A DNA stretch of 64,000 bases, from assembly GCA_009911185.1 (NCBI GenBank), contig QXWW01000024.1, positions 1-64,000 on the forward strand. Reading direction: 5' to 3'. The DNA is from Lachnospiraceae bacterium. GTDB lineage: Bacteria; Bacillota; Clostridia; Lachnospirales; Lachnospiraceae. The position numbers were made by a program, and so were the translations under genes. The notes under the pieces were generated by a model. It had not been told where the DNA came from. It saw nothing but the letters and a program-made list of their open reading frames with translations, and searched no databases. How positions within the stretch are numbered: position 1 is the stretch's first letter; the number at the start of each line of letters is the position of its first letter. Shown here piece by piece: positions 1 to 8,727 of the stretch.

Positions 1-29
1 ATCACGCAAAAATATTAGGAGGAAACACT

Positions 30-104
30 ATGCAACCATTTTTTCATCCGGGAACCTCGCCAGAGGTTCCCACTCTGTATCATAAACACGCCCAGGCAGT
101 GTGA
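30..104 (+). CDS. possible 24-residue small protein or leader peptide
   Basis: A short frame opens with ATG at 30, seven bases behind a perfect AGGAGG, and closes with TGA at 102-104. The predicted peptide is rich in Pro and His and matches nothing I recognise. A perfect hairpin (50-71) lies inside it. It is the only plus-strand candidate in the first 18 kb, and its promoter would lie left of the window. It could be a leader peptide, the tail of a locus outside the window, or chance. Only the ribosome-binding site argues for translation. Confidence 0.25.
   Translation: MQPFFHPGTSPEVPTLYHKHAQAV
50..71. repeat. perfect 9-bp hairpin with 4-base loop
   Basis: GGGAACCTC at 50-58 pairs with GAGGTTCCC at 63-71 around the loop GCCA. 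Neither strand has a T-run after the stem, so it is not a standard intrinsic terminator. It lies inside the small ORF at 30-104. The rest of 105-251 shows no feature I can support. Confidence 0.5.
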
Positions 105-251
105 AAACATATTTACTTTATCGCAAAATACCGTTCCATGTACTATTTTACTTACCAACAGCCTCTTTCCTCTCATAGTCTAATATACCTTTATGTATCA
201 AACGCACTCCGCGTTCTCTCCCGGCTTTATACTTGCGCTACATCGGACTCT

Positions 252-980
252 TTAGAGTAAAAGACGCAGCCTTTCAATAACAGGCTGCAGCTTTTGCCAC
301 TGGTTACCGTCGCATACGCCATAAAGTTTTCGGCTCATTTCCTCCAATGTTTCCTGGCTACAGGTTCCCTTTAGAAGTTGGTTCACTACTTCTGTCTCAT
401 ACAAAGACAGCAAATGCCTCTCCTTCAGGGTAAGAGAGGACTTTAAAGTCTCAGCGCAGGTCTTACGCATGGTATCCAGAAAAAAAACAAGCTCCCGTTT
501 CTCTTTTTCCTCTGTCAATGAGGCGTGTTCCAATTCTTTAAGATTCTCTTTTGCATTTTTTATCTTTTGCTCTAAAATCAATTTTTCCTGATGCTCTTTC
601 TCCTGTATGTCATAATACTCAAAAGCTTCCATAACTGCGCTGCATATCTCTTCTCTGAAATCTGCAGACTTTTGAAATATCCGGAAAACTTTTCGCTCAT
701 TGACCAGAAGCTTCAGATGTGCCAGTTCCAGCCGCCTGGTATATACGATACAAACGGTCTGGGGGCAGTAATGGTTCAGATAAGCAATAATCTTAGAACC
801 GTCAAAACCGTGCATATTCATACCGGTAATTACTACTTTATATTTCTTTTTCTTTAATACAGCGGCAACCTCATCTCCCGTGTCCGCCGTATCAATATCC
901 AGAGTATATTCCTTCATGGCATTGAGAAACTCCCGGATTATCTCCCGATTATGGTTTACAAACAGCAGATTATTTTTCAT
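252..980 (-). CDS. degenerate CheY-like receiver protein with coiled coil
   Basis: This is a protein of about 242 residues with a response-regulator receiver fold in its first 120 residues and a charged, Glu/Lys-rich helical region after it; no DNA-binding domain is recognisable. The start was placed at ATG 980 because GGGAGG sits just upstream; a longer frame to 1076 has no ribosome-binding site. The receiver looks inactive for phosphorylation. The strand that normally carries the acidic pair reads LFVNHN, and the usual phospho-acceptor Asp is Gly in VVITGMNMHGFDG. It follows the amt gene on the same strand, so a nitrogen-related role is possible, but nothing in the sequence proves it. It is not a recognisable ANTAR protein. 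Confidence 0.7.
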   Translation of the reverse strand: MKNNLLFVNHNREIIREFLNAMKEYTLDIDTADTGDEVAAVLKKKKYKVVITGMNMHGFDGSKIIAYLNHYCPQTVCIVYTRRLELAHLKLLVNERKVFRIFQKSADFREEICSAVMEAFEYYDIQEKEHQEKLILEQKIKNAKENLKELEHASLTEEKEKRELVFFLDTMRKTCAETLKSSLTLKERHLLSLYETEVVNQLLKGTCSQETLEEMSRKLYGVCDGNQWQKLQPVIERLRLLL

Positions 981-1088
981 CCCATACCTCCCGGTGTATA
1001 TTTGCCACCCTGTCTTTTTGAAAATCTTTCTTCTATTATAATAGGCTGTTCTGAAAAAATCTACCATTTTCCGCAAGATTTCAATTTA

Positions 1089-1138
1089 TTACTCCGGCGG
1101 CAAATTATCTGCATTGCGATATTTGACCGCTGGAGTAA
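1089..1138 (-). terminator. long stem-loop between amt and the receiver gene
   Basis: The arms 1089-1100 and 1127-1138 pair over 11 of 12 positions, and the inner bases (CAAAT with ATTTG) extend the stem. It follows the amt stop codon on the minus strand. The T-tail is weak (TAAATTG), so it may act as a terminator, an mRNA-stabilising hairpin or a processing site. A TATAAT-like box (1036-1041 region, minus strand) lies between it and the receiver gene. Confidence 0.45.
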
Positions 1139-1198
1139 TATGAGGCATCATTCTAACTGTTTTGCATCGCCTGTTAAAAACGCTTTCTGTTATGATTG

Positions 1199-2947
1199 CT
1201 ATTCTACATCCAGCAATGCCGGCAAATCCTCCTCCCCAGTCCGGATCTTGACCACTTTCGCCACATCGTAAATAAAAATCTTTCCGTCGCCGATATGTCC
1301 GGTATAGAGAGTCTTTCTGGCCGCTTCAATTACCTTTTCCACTGGAATATTCCCCACGATAATCTCCAGCTTTACTTTAGGCAGCAAGGTTGCGTCCATC
1401 TCTACACCCCGGTACTTCTCGCCGGCGCCTCTCTGAATACCGCAGCCCATAACCTGTGTTACTGTCATTCCTGTAACGCCCAGTTCATTCATTGCTTTTC
1501 TAAGCTTATCATATCGTGACAACTTCGCAATGATAACTACCTTGTACATGCCTGTGCTTTCTCTGGGAAGCGCCGAAATAACCCTAACCGCCGCCTCTTT
1601 CTGTACCTGGGAGGCACTTTCATATTCCCCTGTGCCCAGATTTGTATTTTCATTCACTTCCATAGTCATTGTATTCGAAACATCCATAATACTGAATCCG
1701 GAATACGCGGAGGCAAGACCATGCTCTGTCGCGTCCAGCCCTGTAATTTCCTCTTCTTCTGTCACACGCAGTCCCACAGTTGCACGGATTATAACAAAGG
1801 TAATTGTTATACAGACTGCCGCAAACGCCGCCACGCTAATTACACCCAATAGCTGAAGTCCAAGCTGATGGAAACCGCCTCCATAAAACAGGCCGTTTAT
1901 CTCACTCTCTGGAGCAGAAGAAGTAGCAAAAAGACCAACTGCAATCGTACCCCAGATACCATTCATCATATGAACAGCCACGGCCCCTACCGGATCATCC
2001 ACATGAAGCTTATAATCCAGCAGCCATACGCCAAATACTACCAAAAGCCCCGCCACAGCCCCAATTGCAATAGCTCCGAACGCATCGGTCACATCGCAGG
2101 GCGCCGTAATTGCCACCAGGCCGGCAAGAGAGGCGTTCAAACACATGGAAACGTCTGGTTTTCCATATTTTATCCAGGTGAATATCATACACATTACCGT
2201 TGCAACCGCAGGCGCTATCGTCGTTGTCAGGAAAATAGATCCTAACTGTGGGATTGTGGTTGCTGCCGCGCCGTTAAATCCGTACCAGCCAAACCAGAGG
2301 ATAAAACAACCCAGACAGCCCAGAGGCAGATTATGCCCCGGGAAAGCATTTACTTTTGTAATCTTTCCCGTTTTGTCTTTCGTAAATTTTCCGATACGCG
2401 GCCCTAAAATCGCCGCACCAATCAGAGCAGAGATTCCGCCTACCATATGAATGGCGCAAGAACCAGCAAAGTCATGAAATCCTCTCTGCGCCAACCAGCC
2501 GCCCCCCCAGATCCAGTGCGCTTCAATCGGATAAATCAATGCGGAAATCACGCCGGAATAAATACAATAAGATAAAAATTTTGTTCGCTCTGCCATAGCC
2601 CCAGATACAATCGTTGCCGTCGTAGCGCAGAATACCAGGTTAAATACAAAATTAGAAAAATCGAAGTTTGCGTAAGCAGTAAATATATCAAATCCCGGTT
2701 TACCAATCAGCCCTATTATATCCTCCCCTAACAGCAGGGAAAAACCTATCAGGATAAATACAACCGTCCCAATACAAAAATCCATAAGATTTTTCATCAG
2801 GATATTTCCAGAGTTTTTTGCCCTGGTAAAACCTGCCTCTACCATAGCGAATCCTGCCTGCATCCAGAATACCAGCGCCGCCCCAATGAGAAACCAGATC
2901 CCAAAGGTATGCTCGCTTACTAAATTGATGATTGATTCTTGTGACAT
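1199..2947 (-). CDS. amt: ammonium transporter fused to a P-II regulatory domain
   Basis: This encodes an Amt/MEP/Rh-family ammonium channel of about 450 residues and eleven predicted membrane helices, continued in frame into a complete P-II (GlnB/GlnK) domain of about 115 residues. Visible Amt features include the two pore histidines (in AHWIWGG and VAVHMMNG). The P-II part shows the T-loop (GEKYRGVEMD), the B-loop (TGHIGDGKIFIYDV) and the C-terminal RTGEED. The position of the uridylylated Tyr51 of E. coli GlnB is Met here, so control by uridylylation is unlikely. The start is ATG 2947, preceded by AGGGAGGAA; the open frame upstream lacks a site. P-II normally plugs the channel when nitrogen is ample, so covalent attachment suggests built-in gating. 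It lies downstream of glnN. Confidence 0.95.
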   Translation of the reverse strand: MSQESIINLVSEHTFGIWFLIGAALVFWMQAGFAMVEAGFTRAKNSGNILMKNLMDFCIGTVVFILIGFSLLLGEDIIGLIGKPGFDIFTAYANFDFSNFVFNLVFCATTATIVSGAMAERTKFLSYCIYSGVISALIYPIEAHWIWGGGWLAQRGFHDFAGSCAIHMVGGISALIGAAILGPRIGKFTKDKTGKITKVNAFPGHNLPLGCLGCFILWFGWYGFNGAAATTIPQLGSIFLTTTIAPAVATVMCMIFTWIKYGKPDVSMCLNASLAGLVAITAPCDVTDAFGAIAIGAVAGLLVVFGVWLLDYKLHVDDPVGAVAVHMMNGIWGTIAVGLFATSSAPESEINGLFYGGGFHQLGLQLLGVISVAAFAAVCITITFVIIRATVGLRVTEEEEITGLDATEHGLASAYSGFSIMDVSNTMTMEVNENTNLGTGEYESASQVQKEAAVRVISALPRESTGMYKVVIIAKLSRYDKLRKAMNELGVTGMTVTQVMGCGIQRGAGEKYRGVEMDATLLPKVKLEIIVGNIPVEKVIEAARKTLYTGHIGDGKIFIYDVAKVVKIRTGEEDLPALLDVE

Positions 2948-3054
2948 AAAAATTCCTCCCTTTCTGATCCATTCCCGGCAAAAAAACGTCAGGATATGGA
3001 TTTTGGCGGCAATTTGCAAAATAACCGCATACATGTTGTATCATAGTGCAATAT

Positions 3055-3113
3055 AAAAAACGATACTTTCCCCGCTCTCCACAGCTTTGTGGCTCAGAAA
3101 AAATACCGTTTTT
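3055..3113 (-). terminator. terminator-like hairpin in the amt leader (possible attenuator)
   Basis: On the minus strand an A-rich arm (AAAAACGGTA) pairs with TATCGTTTTTT, enclosing a CCACA/TGTGG inner hairpin, and a T-run follows. It lies 110-165 bases before the amt start codon, with a possible promoter further upstream, so it may stop transcription before amt unless antiterminated. It could instead be a late terminator of glnN, which ends 260 bases upstream. A separate 7-bp hairpin (3258-3264 with 3277-3283) lies closer to glnN. The rest of 2948-3375 holds nothing else I can support. Confidence 0.45.
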
Positions 3114-3375
3114 CTTTTTGTTCATAATTTATTCATTTTAGATTCAAAAAAGTTTCATGATACTAACACGAAAACTTCATTTCTTAAGCGTATAATAAAG
3201 ACAACATAAAAGACAATTTCAGTAAATCATTATTTGAGTAAACTTTTTCATAATATATGCCAGGTGGCGGAAGCCCCCTGGCATCCTCCCTTTCATCAGG
3301 ATCTTTTTTTATTTATTTTGTTAACGATAAAAAGCCGTTTCATTTCACAGTTCCTATTCCGATTTCCCAGAAAAC

Positions 3376-5490
3376 TTATACTTCGAAAATTAAATCTCCG
3401 TAAGACGGCATAGGCCACATGTCCTTGTCAACCATCATTTCCAATTTGTCAATTGGCGCCCGCAGCGCCTCCATCGCTGTTTTCACCTCATCACGATAAC
3501 AAATCGCCTGTTCTCTTCCTTCGGTCATAGCATATGCCTTCTCGGCAATTTCCGTCAGATTCACAAGCGCTGCTTTCGCTTCCGCCAACAAAGCCGAAAC
3601 CTCTTTCAACAGCTCTTTTTGAGTGGTGACATCCGCATCACAGGCAGACGTTACTGCATTGATGGAATTTGCCAGCACCGTAGTATATTTAATAATCGCC
3701 GGAATAATCTGTTTGCCAGCCATATCAATCATCGCACGGGCTTCAATATTCAAAGCTTTTGCATAGTTTTCATACAAAATCTCTCCTCTTGATTCCAACT
3801 CCGCCCTGGTAAATACATTAAATTTCTCAAACAACGCCACGGCTTTTTCCGTCGTCAGCGCCGGAACTGCATCTACCATATTTTTAATATTGGGAAGTCC
3901 TCTGCGCTTTGCTTCTTCAATCCACTCGTCGGAGTAACCATTTCCGTTAAAGACGATGCGCTGATGGTCAGACGCCTGCTTTTTAATCAGATCATGTACC
4001 GCCTGCTCAAAATCATCTGCCTGTTCCAGAATATCACAGGCGTCAGAAAATGCTTCTGCAACAATAACGTTTAATATTACGTTGGGCGCCGCAATGGAAT
4101 CGTTGGAACCGACCATACGAAACTCAAATTTATTTCCAGTAAATGCGAACGGTGAAGTACGGTTGCGGTCTGTAGCGTCCTTCATAAAATCGGGCAGCGA
4201 CTTCACGCCTGTCTGAAGCACTTCTCCTTTTAAACTCCTGGTCGCTTCCCCTGTACTGATAAGCTGCGACATCACATCCTGAAGCTGTGCGCCCAGGAAA
4301 ATGGAAATAATGGCTGGCGGAGCCTCGTTCGCTCCAAGCCTGTGATCATTTCCTGCATCTGCTGCAGATTCACGGAGCAGGTCTGCATGTTTATCCACTG
4401 CCTTTAAAATACAGGTCAGGACCAGAAGGAACTGGATATTTTCATGAGGCGTTTTTCCAGGATCTAACAGGTTGATGCCATCGTCCGTGATGATAGACCA
4501 GTTATTATGTTTACCAGAACCGTTTACCCCTGCAAACGGCTTCTCATGTAGCAGGCAGCGCAGTCCGTGGCGTCCCGCCACTTTTTTTAAAGTCTCCATC
4601 ACAAGCTGGTTATGGTCCACGGCTATATTTACTTCTGCATAAATAGGCGCAAGCTCATGCTGTGCCGGAGCAACTTCATTGTGTTGAGTTTTGGCGCTGA
4701 CACCCAATTTCCACAGTTCTTTATTGACATCCCGCATGTATGCCGCAATACGTTCACGGATCGCGCCAAAATAATGGTCATCCAATTCCTGCCCCTTGGG
4801 CGGCATTGCACCGAACAGGGTACGACCGGTAAAAATCAAATCTTTGCGCTTTAAGTATTTTTCATGGTCGACCAGAAAATATTCCTGCTCTGCGCCCACT
4901 GACGGTGTCACACGCTTGGAAGTTGTATTTCCAAAAAGCCGTATCAGACGCAGCGCCTGTTTATTGATTGCCTCCATAGAACGAAGAAGCGGAGTTTTCT
5001 GATCTAACGCTTCTCCCGTGTAGGAACAAAATGCCGTCGGAATACAGAGCGTCGCTCCTGCCGCATCCTGCCTTACAAATGCCGGCGACGTACAATCCCA
5101 TGCCGTATAGCCCCGCGCCTCAAAAGTTGCCCGCAAGCCTCCTGACGGAAAAGAAGAAGCGTCCGGCTCTCCCTTAATTAATTCCTTACCGGAAAAGCTC
5201 ATCAGAACTTTGCCGTTTGGCATGGGAGCCGTGATAAAAGAATCATGCTTTTCTGCCGTGAAACCGGTCAGCGGCTGGAACCAGTGGGTGTAATGCGTTG
5301 CGCCTTTCTCAATCGCCCACTCTTTCATTTCATGCGCCACCACGTCTGCCGTTTCCAGATCCAACTCTCTGTCTTCCTGAATGACTTCTCTTAATTTCTT
5401 ATAAACCTTTTTCGGCAAACGTTCCTGCATCACTGCATCATTAAATACATTTTCACCAAAAATTTCTGATACATTGAAATACTCACTCAT
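3376..5490 (-). CDS. glnN: type III glutamine synthetase
   Basis: A protein of 704 residues matches the length of GSIII, the large dodecameric glutamine synthetase common in Bacteroidetes and Clostridia; type I enzymes are only about 450 residues. It makes glutamine from glutamate, ammonia and ATP. Family blocks visible include [25 protein letters not shown] (the nucleotide and substrate region) and [16 protein letters not shown]. The start is ATG 5490 with AAAGGATG upstream; an extension to 5646 runs through the leader and was rejected. Together with the downstream Amt-P-II fusion it forms an ammonium uptake and assimilation block. The leader contains an intrinsic terminator (5620-5650), so expression may be controlled by read-through. 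Confidence 0.96.
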   Translation of the reverse strand: MSEYFNVSEIFGENVFNDAVMQERLPKKVYKKLREVIQEDRELDLETADVVAHEMKEWAIEKGATHYTHWFQPLTGFTAEKHDSFITAPMPNGKVLMSFSGKELIKGEPDASSFPSGGLRATFEARGYTAWDCTSPAFVRQDAAGATLCIPTAFCSYTGEALDQKTPLLRSMEAINKQALRLIRLFGNTTSKRVTPSVGAEQEYFLVDHEKYLKRKDLIFTGRTLFGAMPPKGQELDDHYFGAIRERIAAYMRDVNKELWKLGVSAKTQHNEVAPAQHELAPIYAEVNIAVDHNQLVMETLKKVAGRHGLRCLLHEKPFAGVNGSGKHNNWSIITDDGINLLDPGKTPHENIQFLLVLTCILKAVDKHADLLRESAADAGNDHRLGANEAPPAIISIFLGAQLQDVMSQLISTGEATRSLKGEVLQTGVKSLPDFMKDATDRNRTSPFAFTGNKFEFRMVGSNDSIAAPNVILNVIVAEAFSDACDILEQADDFEQAVHDLIKKQASDHQRIVFNGNGYSDEWIEEAKRRGLPNIKNMVDAVPALTTEKAVALFEKFNVFTRAELESRGEILYENYAKALNIEARAMIDMAGKQIIPAIIKYTTVLANSINAVTSACDADVTTQKELLKEVSALLAEAKAALVNLTEIAEKAYAMTEGREQAICYRDEVKTAMEALRAPIDKLEMMVDKDMWPMPSYGDLIFEV

Positions 5491-5619
5491 ATTCTCTACA
5501 TCCTTTCTAACATGCGCGCCCCGTTTCCCCCGAACAAAATCCGGCGAAGCTCTGGGATTCTTGAGGATGAACCGGAAGATTATCCTATGAGATTTACGGA
5601 AATCTCTATTAAGATAAAA

Positions 5620-5650
5620 AAGGGTATTCCAAGCCTCTTGGAACACCCTT
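5620..5650 (-). terminator. intrinsic terminator between fba and glnN
   Basis: A 14-bp stem with a single mismatch (5620-5633 with 5637-5650) and a 3-base loop is followed on the minus strand by TTTTTT. It lies 155 bases after the fba stop and 130 bases before the glnN start. It may end the fba transcript or act as an attenuator for glnN: a possible promoter (TTGCAT, 17 bases, TATCTT) lies just upstream of it. The rest of the 5491-5804 gap is very AT-rich and has one further 7-bp hairpin (GAGATTT/AAATCTC). Confidence 0.75.
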
Positions 5651-5804
5651 GTTCTACATGTTTGTTTTCTGTTGCTAATAAGATACTCTATAATTTTTAA
5701 AAATGCAATAGAAATTTTAGAAAAATTTTATTTTTTGCTATTTCCAACAAATTTCTATGATTTTTCCATTATTTTTCTTCAAAACCTACAAAAAATTATG
5801 CCGG

Positions 5805-6671
5805 CTATTCCGCTTTTCCAACGGAACCGAATAATTCCATCTTTTCTTTTACTGTCGCCTTGATAGCTTCCGCTCCCGGAGCCAGTAATTTCCGCGGATC
5901 AAAGCCCTTGCCCTCCTGATCCTTGCCTGCCTCGATATATTTTCTGGTAGCCTCTGCAAAAGAGAGCTGGCACTCCGTATTTACATTAATCTTAGCTACG
6001 CCAAGTGAAATTGCCTTCTTGATCATCTCTTCGGGAATACCAGTACCGCCGTGAAGCACCAAAGGCATCTCGCCGGTCTTCTGCTGAACGGCGTCCAACG
6101 TCTCAAAACTAAGACCTGCCCAGTTATCCGGATATTTGCCGTGAATATTGCCAATTCCTGCCGCCAGCATATCTACGCCCAAATCAGCAATGGCCTTACA
6201 CTCATCCGGATCCGCGCACTCACCTGCGCCGACAACTCCATCTTCTTCACCGCCAATAGAACCTACTTCCGCTTCAATGGACATTCCCTTGTCATGGGCA
6301 ATCTTCACAAGCTCTGTAGTCTTTGCTACATTTTCATCAATAGGATAATGAGAACCGTCAAACATAATAGAAGAAAATCCTGCTTCCACACATTTCAGGC
6401 ATCCTTCATAGCTGCCATGATCCAGATGCAGTGCAACGGGAACAGTAATATTTAACTCCTCCAACATACCGTTCACCATGCCTACAACCGTCTTGTATCC
6501 GGTCATATACTTTCCTGCTCCTTCAGAAACACCCAGAATAACCGGGGATTTTAATTCCTGTGCAGTCAATAAGATAGACTTTGTCCACTCCAGATTGTTG
6601 ATGTTGAACTGTCCAACAGCATAATGGCCTGCTTTTGCTTTCTGTAACATTTCTTTTGCAGATACTAACAT
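5805..6671 (-). CDS. fba: class II fructose-bisphosphate aldolase
   Basis: This 288-residue zinc-dependent aldolase cleaves fructose 1,6-bisphosphate into dihydroxyacetone phosphate and glyceraldehyde 3-phosphate in glycolysis. Class II signatures are present: HLDHGS (metal-binding His and catalytic Asp), IEAEVGSIGG, the zinc/phosphate region GIGNIHGKYP, LHGGTGIP, and the KINVNTEC strand near the C-terminus. The start is ATG 6671, preceded by GGAGG; the open frame to 6785 would run into the upstream gene and was rejected. A TATAAT box (minus strand, 6753-6758) overlapping the end of the lipid kinase gene suggests its own promoter. Confidence 0.96.
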   Translation of the reverse strand: MLVSAKEMLQKAKAGHYAVGQFNINNLEWTKSILLTAQELKSPVILGVSEGAGKYMTGYKTVVGMVNGMLEELNITVPVALHLDHGSYEGCLKCVEAGFSSIMFDGSHYPIDENVAKTTELVKIAHDKGMSIEAEVGSIGGEEDGVVGAGECADPDECKAIADLGVDMLAAGIGNIHGKYPDNWAGLSFETLDAVQQKTGEMPLVLHGGTGIPEEMIKKAISLGVAKINVNTECQLSFAEATRKYIEAGKDQEGKGFDPRKLLAPGAEAIKATVKEKMELFGSVGKAE

Positions 6672-6753
6672 TTCTTTTCCTCCATTTCCGTCTCCTGCCC
6701 CTGGCAGAAAACCTGTTTTCAACTCCGCTTCGGGCGGTATGTGTCTGACGCTA

Positions 6754-7695
6754 TTATAACTTATTTCTCCTAAAAAGAAAAGCACTTTCTGGAAGAAATT
6801 TCATCCCCGGCTTTACCATAATTTCGACCGCCTGCTTCTTGTTATAAATATCAACCTCCGTATGATCCCCGCCATACTCTCCGTCCAGGGTCCAGGAAAT
6901 TTTCTCTAAGGACTTAACATTCAGACAGTCGGCCTTAAAGGTATAAATCAGATCTGTATCATCAATCAGATTGGTAAGGCTTGCAATAATTGCGTTGAGT
7001 TCGATTGGGTTTTTCGGCATCCTGATCAGGGTCACTTCAAACATGCCGTCATCCAGCTTTACGTTTTTTCCCGTAATATTTTTAAACCCGCCCGCCGAGG
7101 TAGAGTTTGTAATCATGCCATAGATAAACTCATCTTCAATCTCTTTTTCGTCCACTGAGATCTTCAAATGAAAGGATTGAATGGAGGCAATGCGTTTTAC
7201 GCCCTCAAGCAGATATGCAAGGTGCCCAATCCTGTTCTTTAAATCCTGGCTTGTTGCATAAGAGACATCCGTAAACAAGCCAAAGGCCGCAATATACACG
7301 AAATATTCTCCATTGAAACTTCCCACGTCACAGGCAAACGGCGTTCCTTCCACGGCCACCCGTGCCGCTCTGTCCATATTTTTCGGTATTTTAAGAGAAC
7401 CTGCAAAATCATTGGTGCTTCCAGAAGGGATATAACCGATGGGTACTCTGTCATGGCGCCTCATCATTCCGCTCACCACTTCATCTAACGTGCCGTCCCC
7501 GCCGCTGCAGACAATCAATTCATATCTGCCTGCCTCCTGCTCTATCAGATCTACTGCATCATGGGGCTGCTGCGTGGGATAAACAGTTACTTCATATCCG
7601 GACTTTACAAAATAGTCCACAATACTCAACAATCTGTTTTTAATCTGCCCTTTTCCGGAAAAGGGATTGAACACAAATAAAAGCTTTTTCTTCAT
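6754..7695 (-). CDS. diacylglycerol/lipid kinase (DgkB/YegS family)
   Basis: This 313-residue cytosolic lipid kinase most resembles the DgkB/YegS/BmrU group, which phosphorylates diacylglycerol or a related lipid with ATP and so recycles lipids released during lipoteichoic acid synthesis. The N-terminal nucleotide-binding domain starts with a short glycine turn (FNPFSGKG), then has the diagnostic GGDGT motif and PSGSTNDFA. The C-terminal beta-sandwich includes SAGGFKNI and LDDGMFEV. The start is ATG 7695, eight bases after GGAGGAA. It follows whiA by 57 bases, probably in the same transcript. The substrate cannot be read from sequence. Confidence 0.9.
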   Translation of the reverse strand: MKKKLLFVFNPFSGKGQIKNRLLSIVDYFVKSGYEVTVYPTQQPHDAVDLIEQEAGRYELIVCSGGDGTLDEVVSGMMRRHDRVPIGYIPSGSTNDFAGSLKIPKNMDRAARVAVEGTPFACDVGSFNGEYFVYIAAFGLFTDVSYATSQDLKNRIGHLAYLLEGVKRIASIQSFHLKISVDEKEIEDEFIYGMITNSTSAGGFKNITGKNVKLDDGMFEVTLIRMPKNPIELNAIIASLTNLIDDTDLIYTFKADCLNVKSLEKISWTLDGEYGGDHTEVDIYNKKQAVEIMVKPGMKFLPESAFLFRRNKL

Positions 7696-7752
7696 GCATG
7701 ATTTCCTCCATTTTGTGCATATTTTGCACAAACAGGTGAATGAACAAATGTT

Positions 7753-8712
7753 TCACGCTTCACCCCTTTTTGCTTCCCTAAGGTCTTCTGCTATCTCACA
7801 TAATCTGCGCAGACGATGATTGACCCCCGATTTCCCCACTGGAGGATCTAAAAGCGTACCCAGCTCCTTCAGCGCCGCCTGTGGATACGCGAGGCGCAGC
7901 AGTGCAATTTCTTTGAGATTATCCGGCAGACTGTCCAGTCCTTTCACAGATTTTATGTAATTTATATCTTCCGCCTGTTTTACGGCGGCGTTGACCGTCT
8001 TATTGATATTTGCCGTCTCGCAGTTCACCTGACGATTGACAGAATTGCGCATTTCTTTTAAAATACGTACATTTTCCAGTCTCATCAAAGCCACATGCGC
8101 TTCCATAATGTTCAGCATATCCACGATCTGGGCGCCTTCCTTCAAATAAACCACGTGACTCTTCTTCCGCTGCACAATTTTTGCGTCCACCTCAAAGCTG
8201 TTGATAATTTCCTGAAGCTGTCTGGCGGCCTCTTCTCCGGAACAGACGATCTCCAGATGATAGGACTTCTCCGGATCACTCATGGAACCTGCACTGAGAA
8301 AAGCGCCGCGGATAAACGCCCGGCGGCAGCAGGATTTCTGCACTAGAAGACCATTGGCAAGCGCCCTGGTACGAATATTTTCTCCCTGTTCGTTCTGCCA
8401 TTTCACCGCCAGAAGAACCTTCCGGAGTTCTTCCTGATTTCTGAGAAAAATCACAAAAATCCTGTTTTTGTGAAGATAAATATTCTGCCGCACAGCAATG
8501 CTTACATGCGCCTGAAAAGTTTTGCGCATCAGGGAAAAAATTTTCCGTGCAAGAGAAATATTTTCTGTATAGACACAGAGCTGTTTCCCCCCCTGAAAGT
8601 CTTCCAGCTTGCCGGCAAAACTTAAAATTGCTGCAATCTCAGCAATCTGGCAATGTCTGCTCTTATGAAACTGCCGTGACAATTCCTCTTTCACTTCGCC
8701 TGAAAACGACAT
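7753..8712 (-). CDS. whiA: DNA-binding protein WhiA
   Basis: WhiA is a Gram-positive regulator linked to cell division and chromosome segregation in Bacillus and to sporulation in Streptomyces. At 319 residues it has normal length. The N-terminal half is a LAGLIDADG-homing-endonuclease-like domain without nuclease motifs (SFSGEVKEEL, RAFIRGAFLSAGS). The C-terminal half is a helix-turn-helix (LRLAYPQAALKELGTLL, VGKSGVNHRLRRL). The start is ATG 8712 after AGGAGGA. It follows rapZ by 15 bases, as in many Firmicutes, but the gene usually found between them (yvcK) is absent. Confidence 0.96.
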   Translation of the reverse strand: MSFSGEVKEELSRQFHKSRHCQIAEIAAILSFAGKLEDFQGGKQLCVYTENISLARKIFSLMRKTFQAHVSIAVRQNIYLHKNRIFVIFLRNQEELRKVLLAVKWQNEQGENIRTRALANGLLVQKSCCRRAFIRGAFLSAGSMSDPEKSYHLEIVCSGEEAARQLQEIINSFEVDAKIVQRKKSHVVYLKEGAQIVDMLNIMEAHVALMRLENVRILKEMRNSVNRQVNCETANINKTVNAAVKQAEDINYIKSVKGLDSLPDNLKEIALLRLAYPQAALKELGTLLDPPVGKSGVNHRLRRLCEIAEDLREAKRGEA

Positions 8713-8727
8713 ATCCTCCTCCTGCCC

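Noticed and set aside
50-71. Intrinsic terminator at the left edge
   Set aside because: The stem is perfect but no T-run follows on either strand.
2700-3125. Second-frame ORF over the amt start and its leader
   Set aside because: It overlaps the conserved Amt N-terminus out of frame and includes the leader hairpin, so it is a shadow frame.
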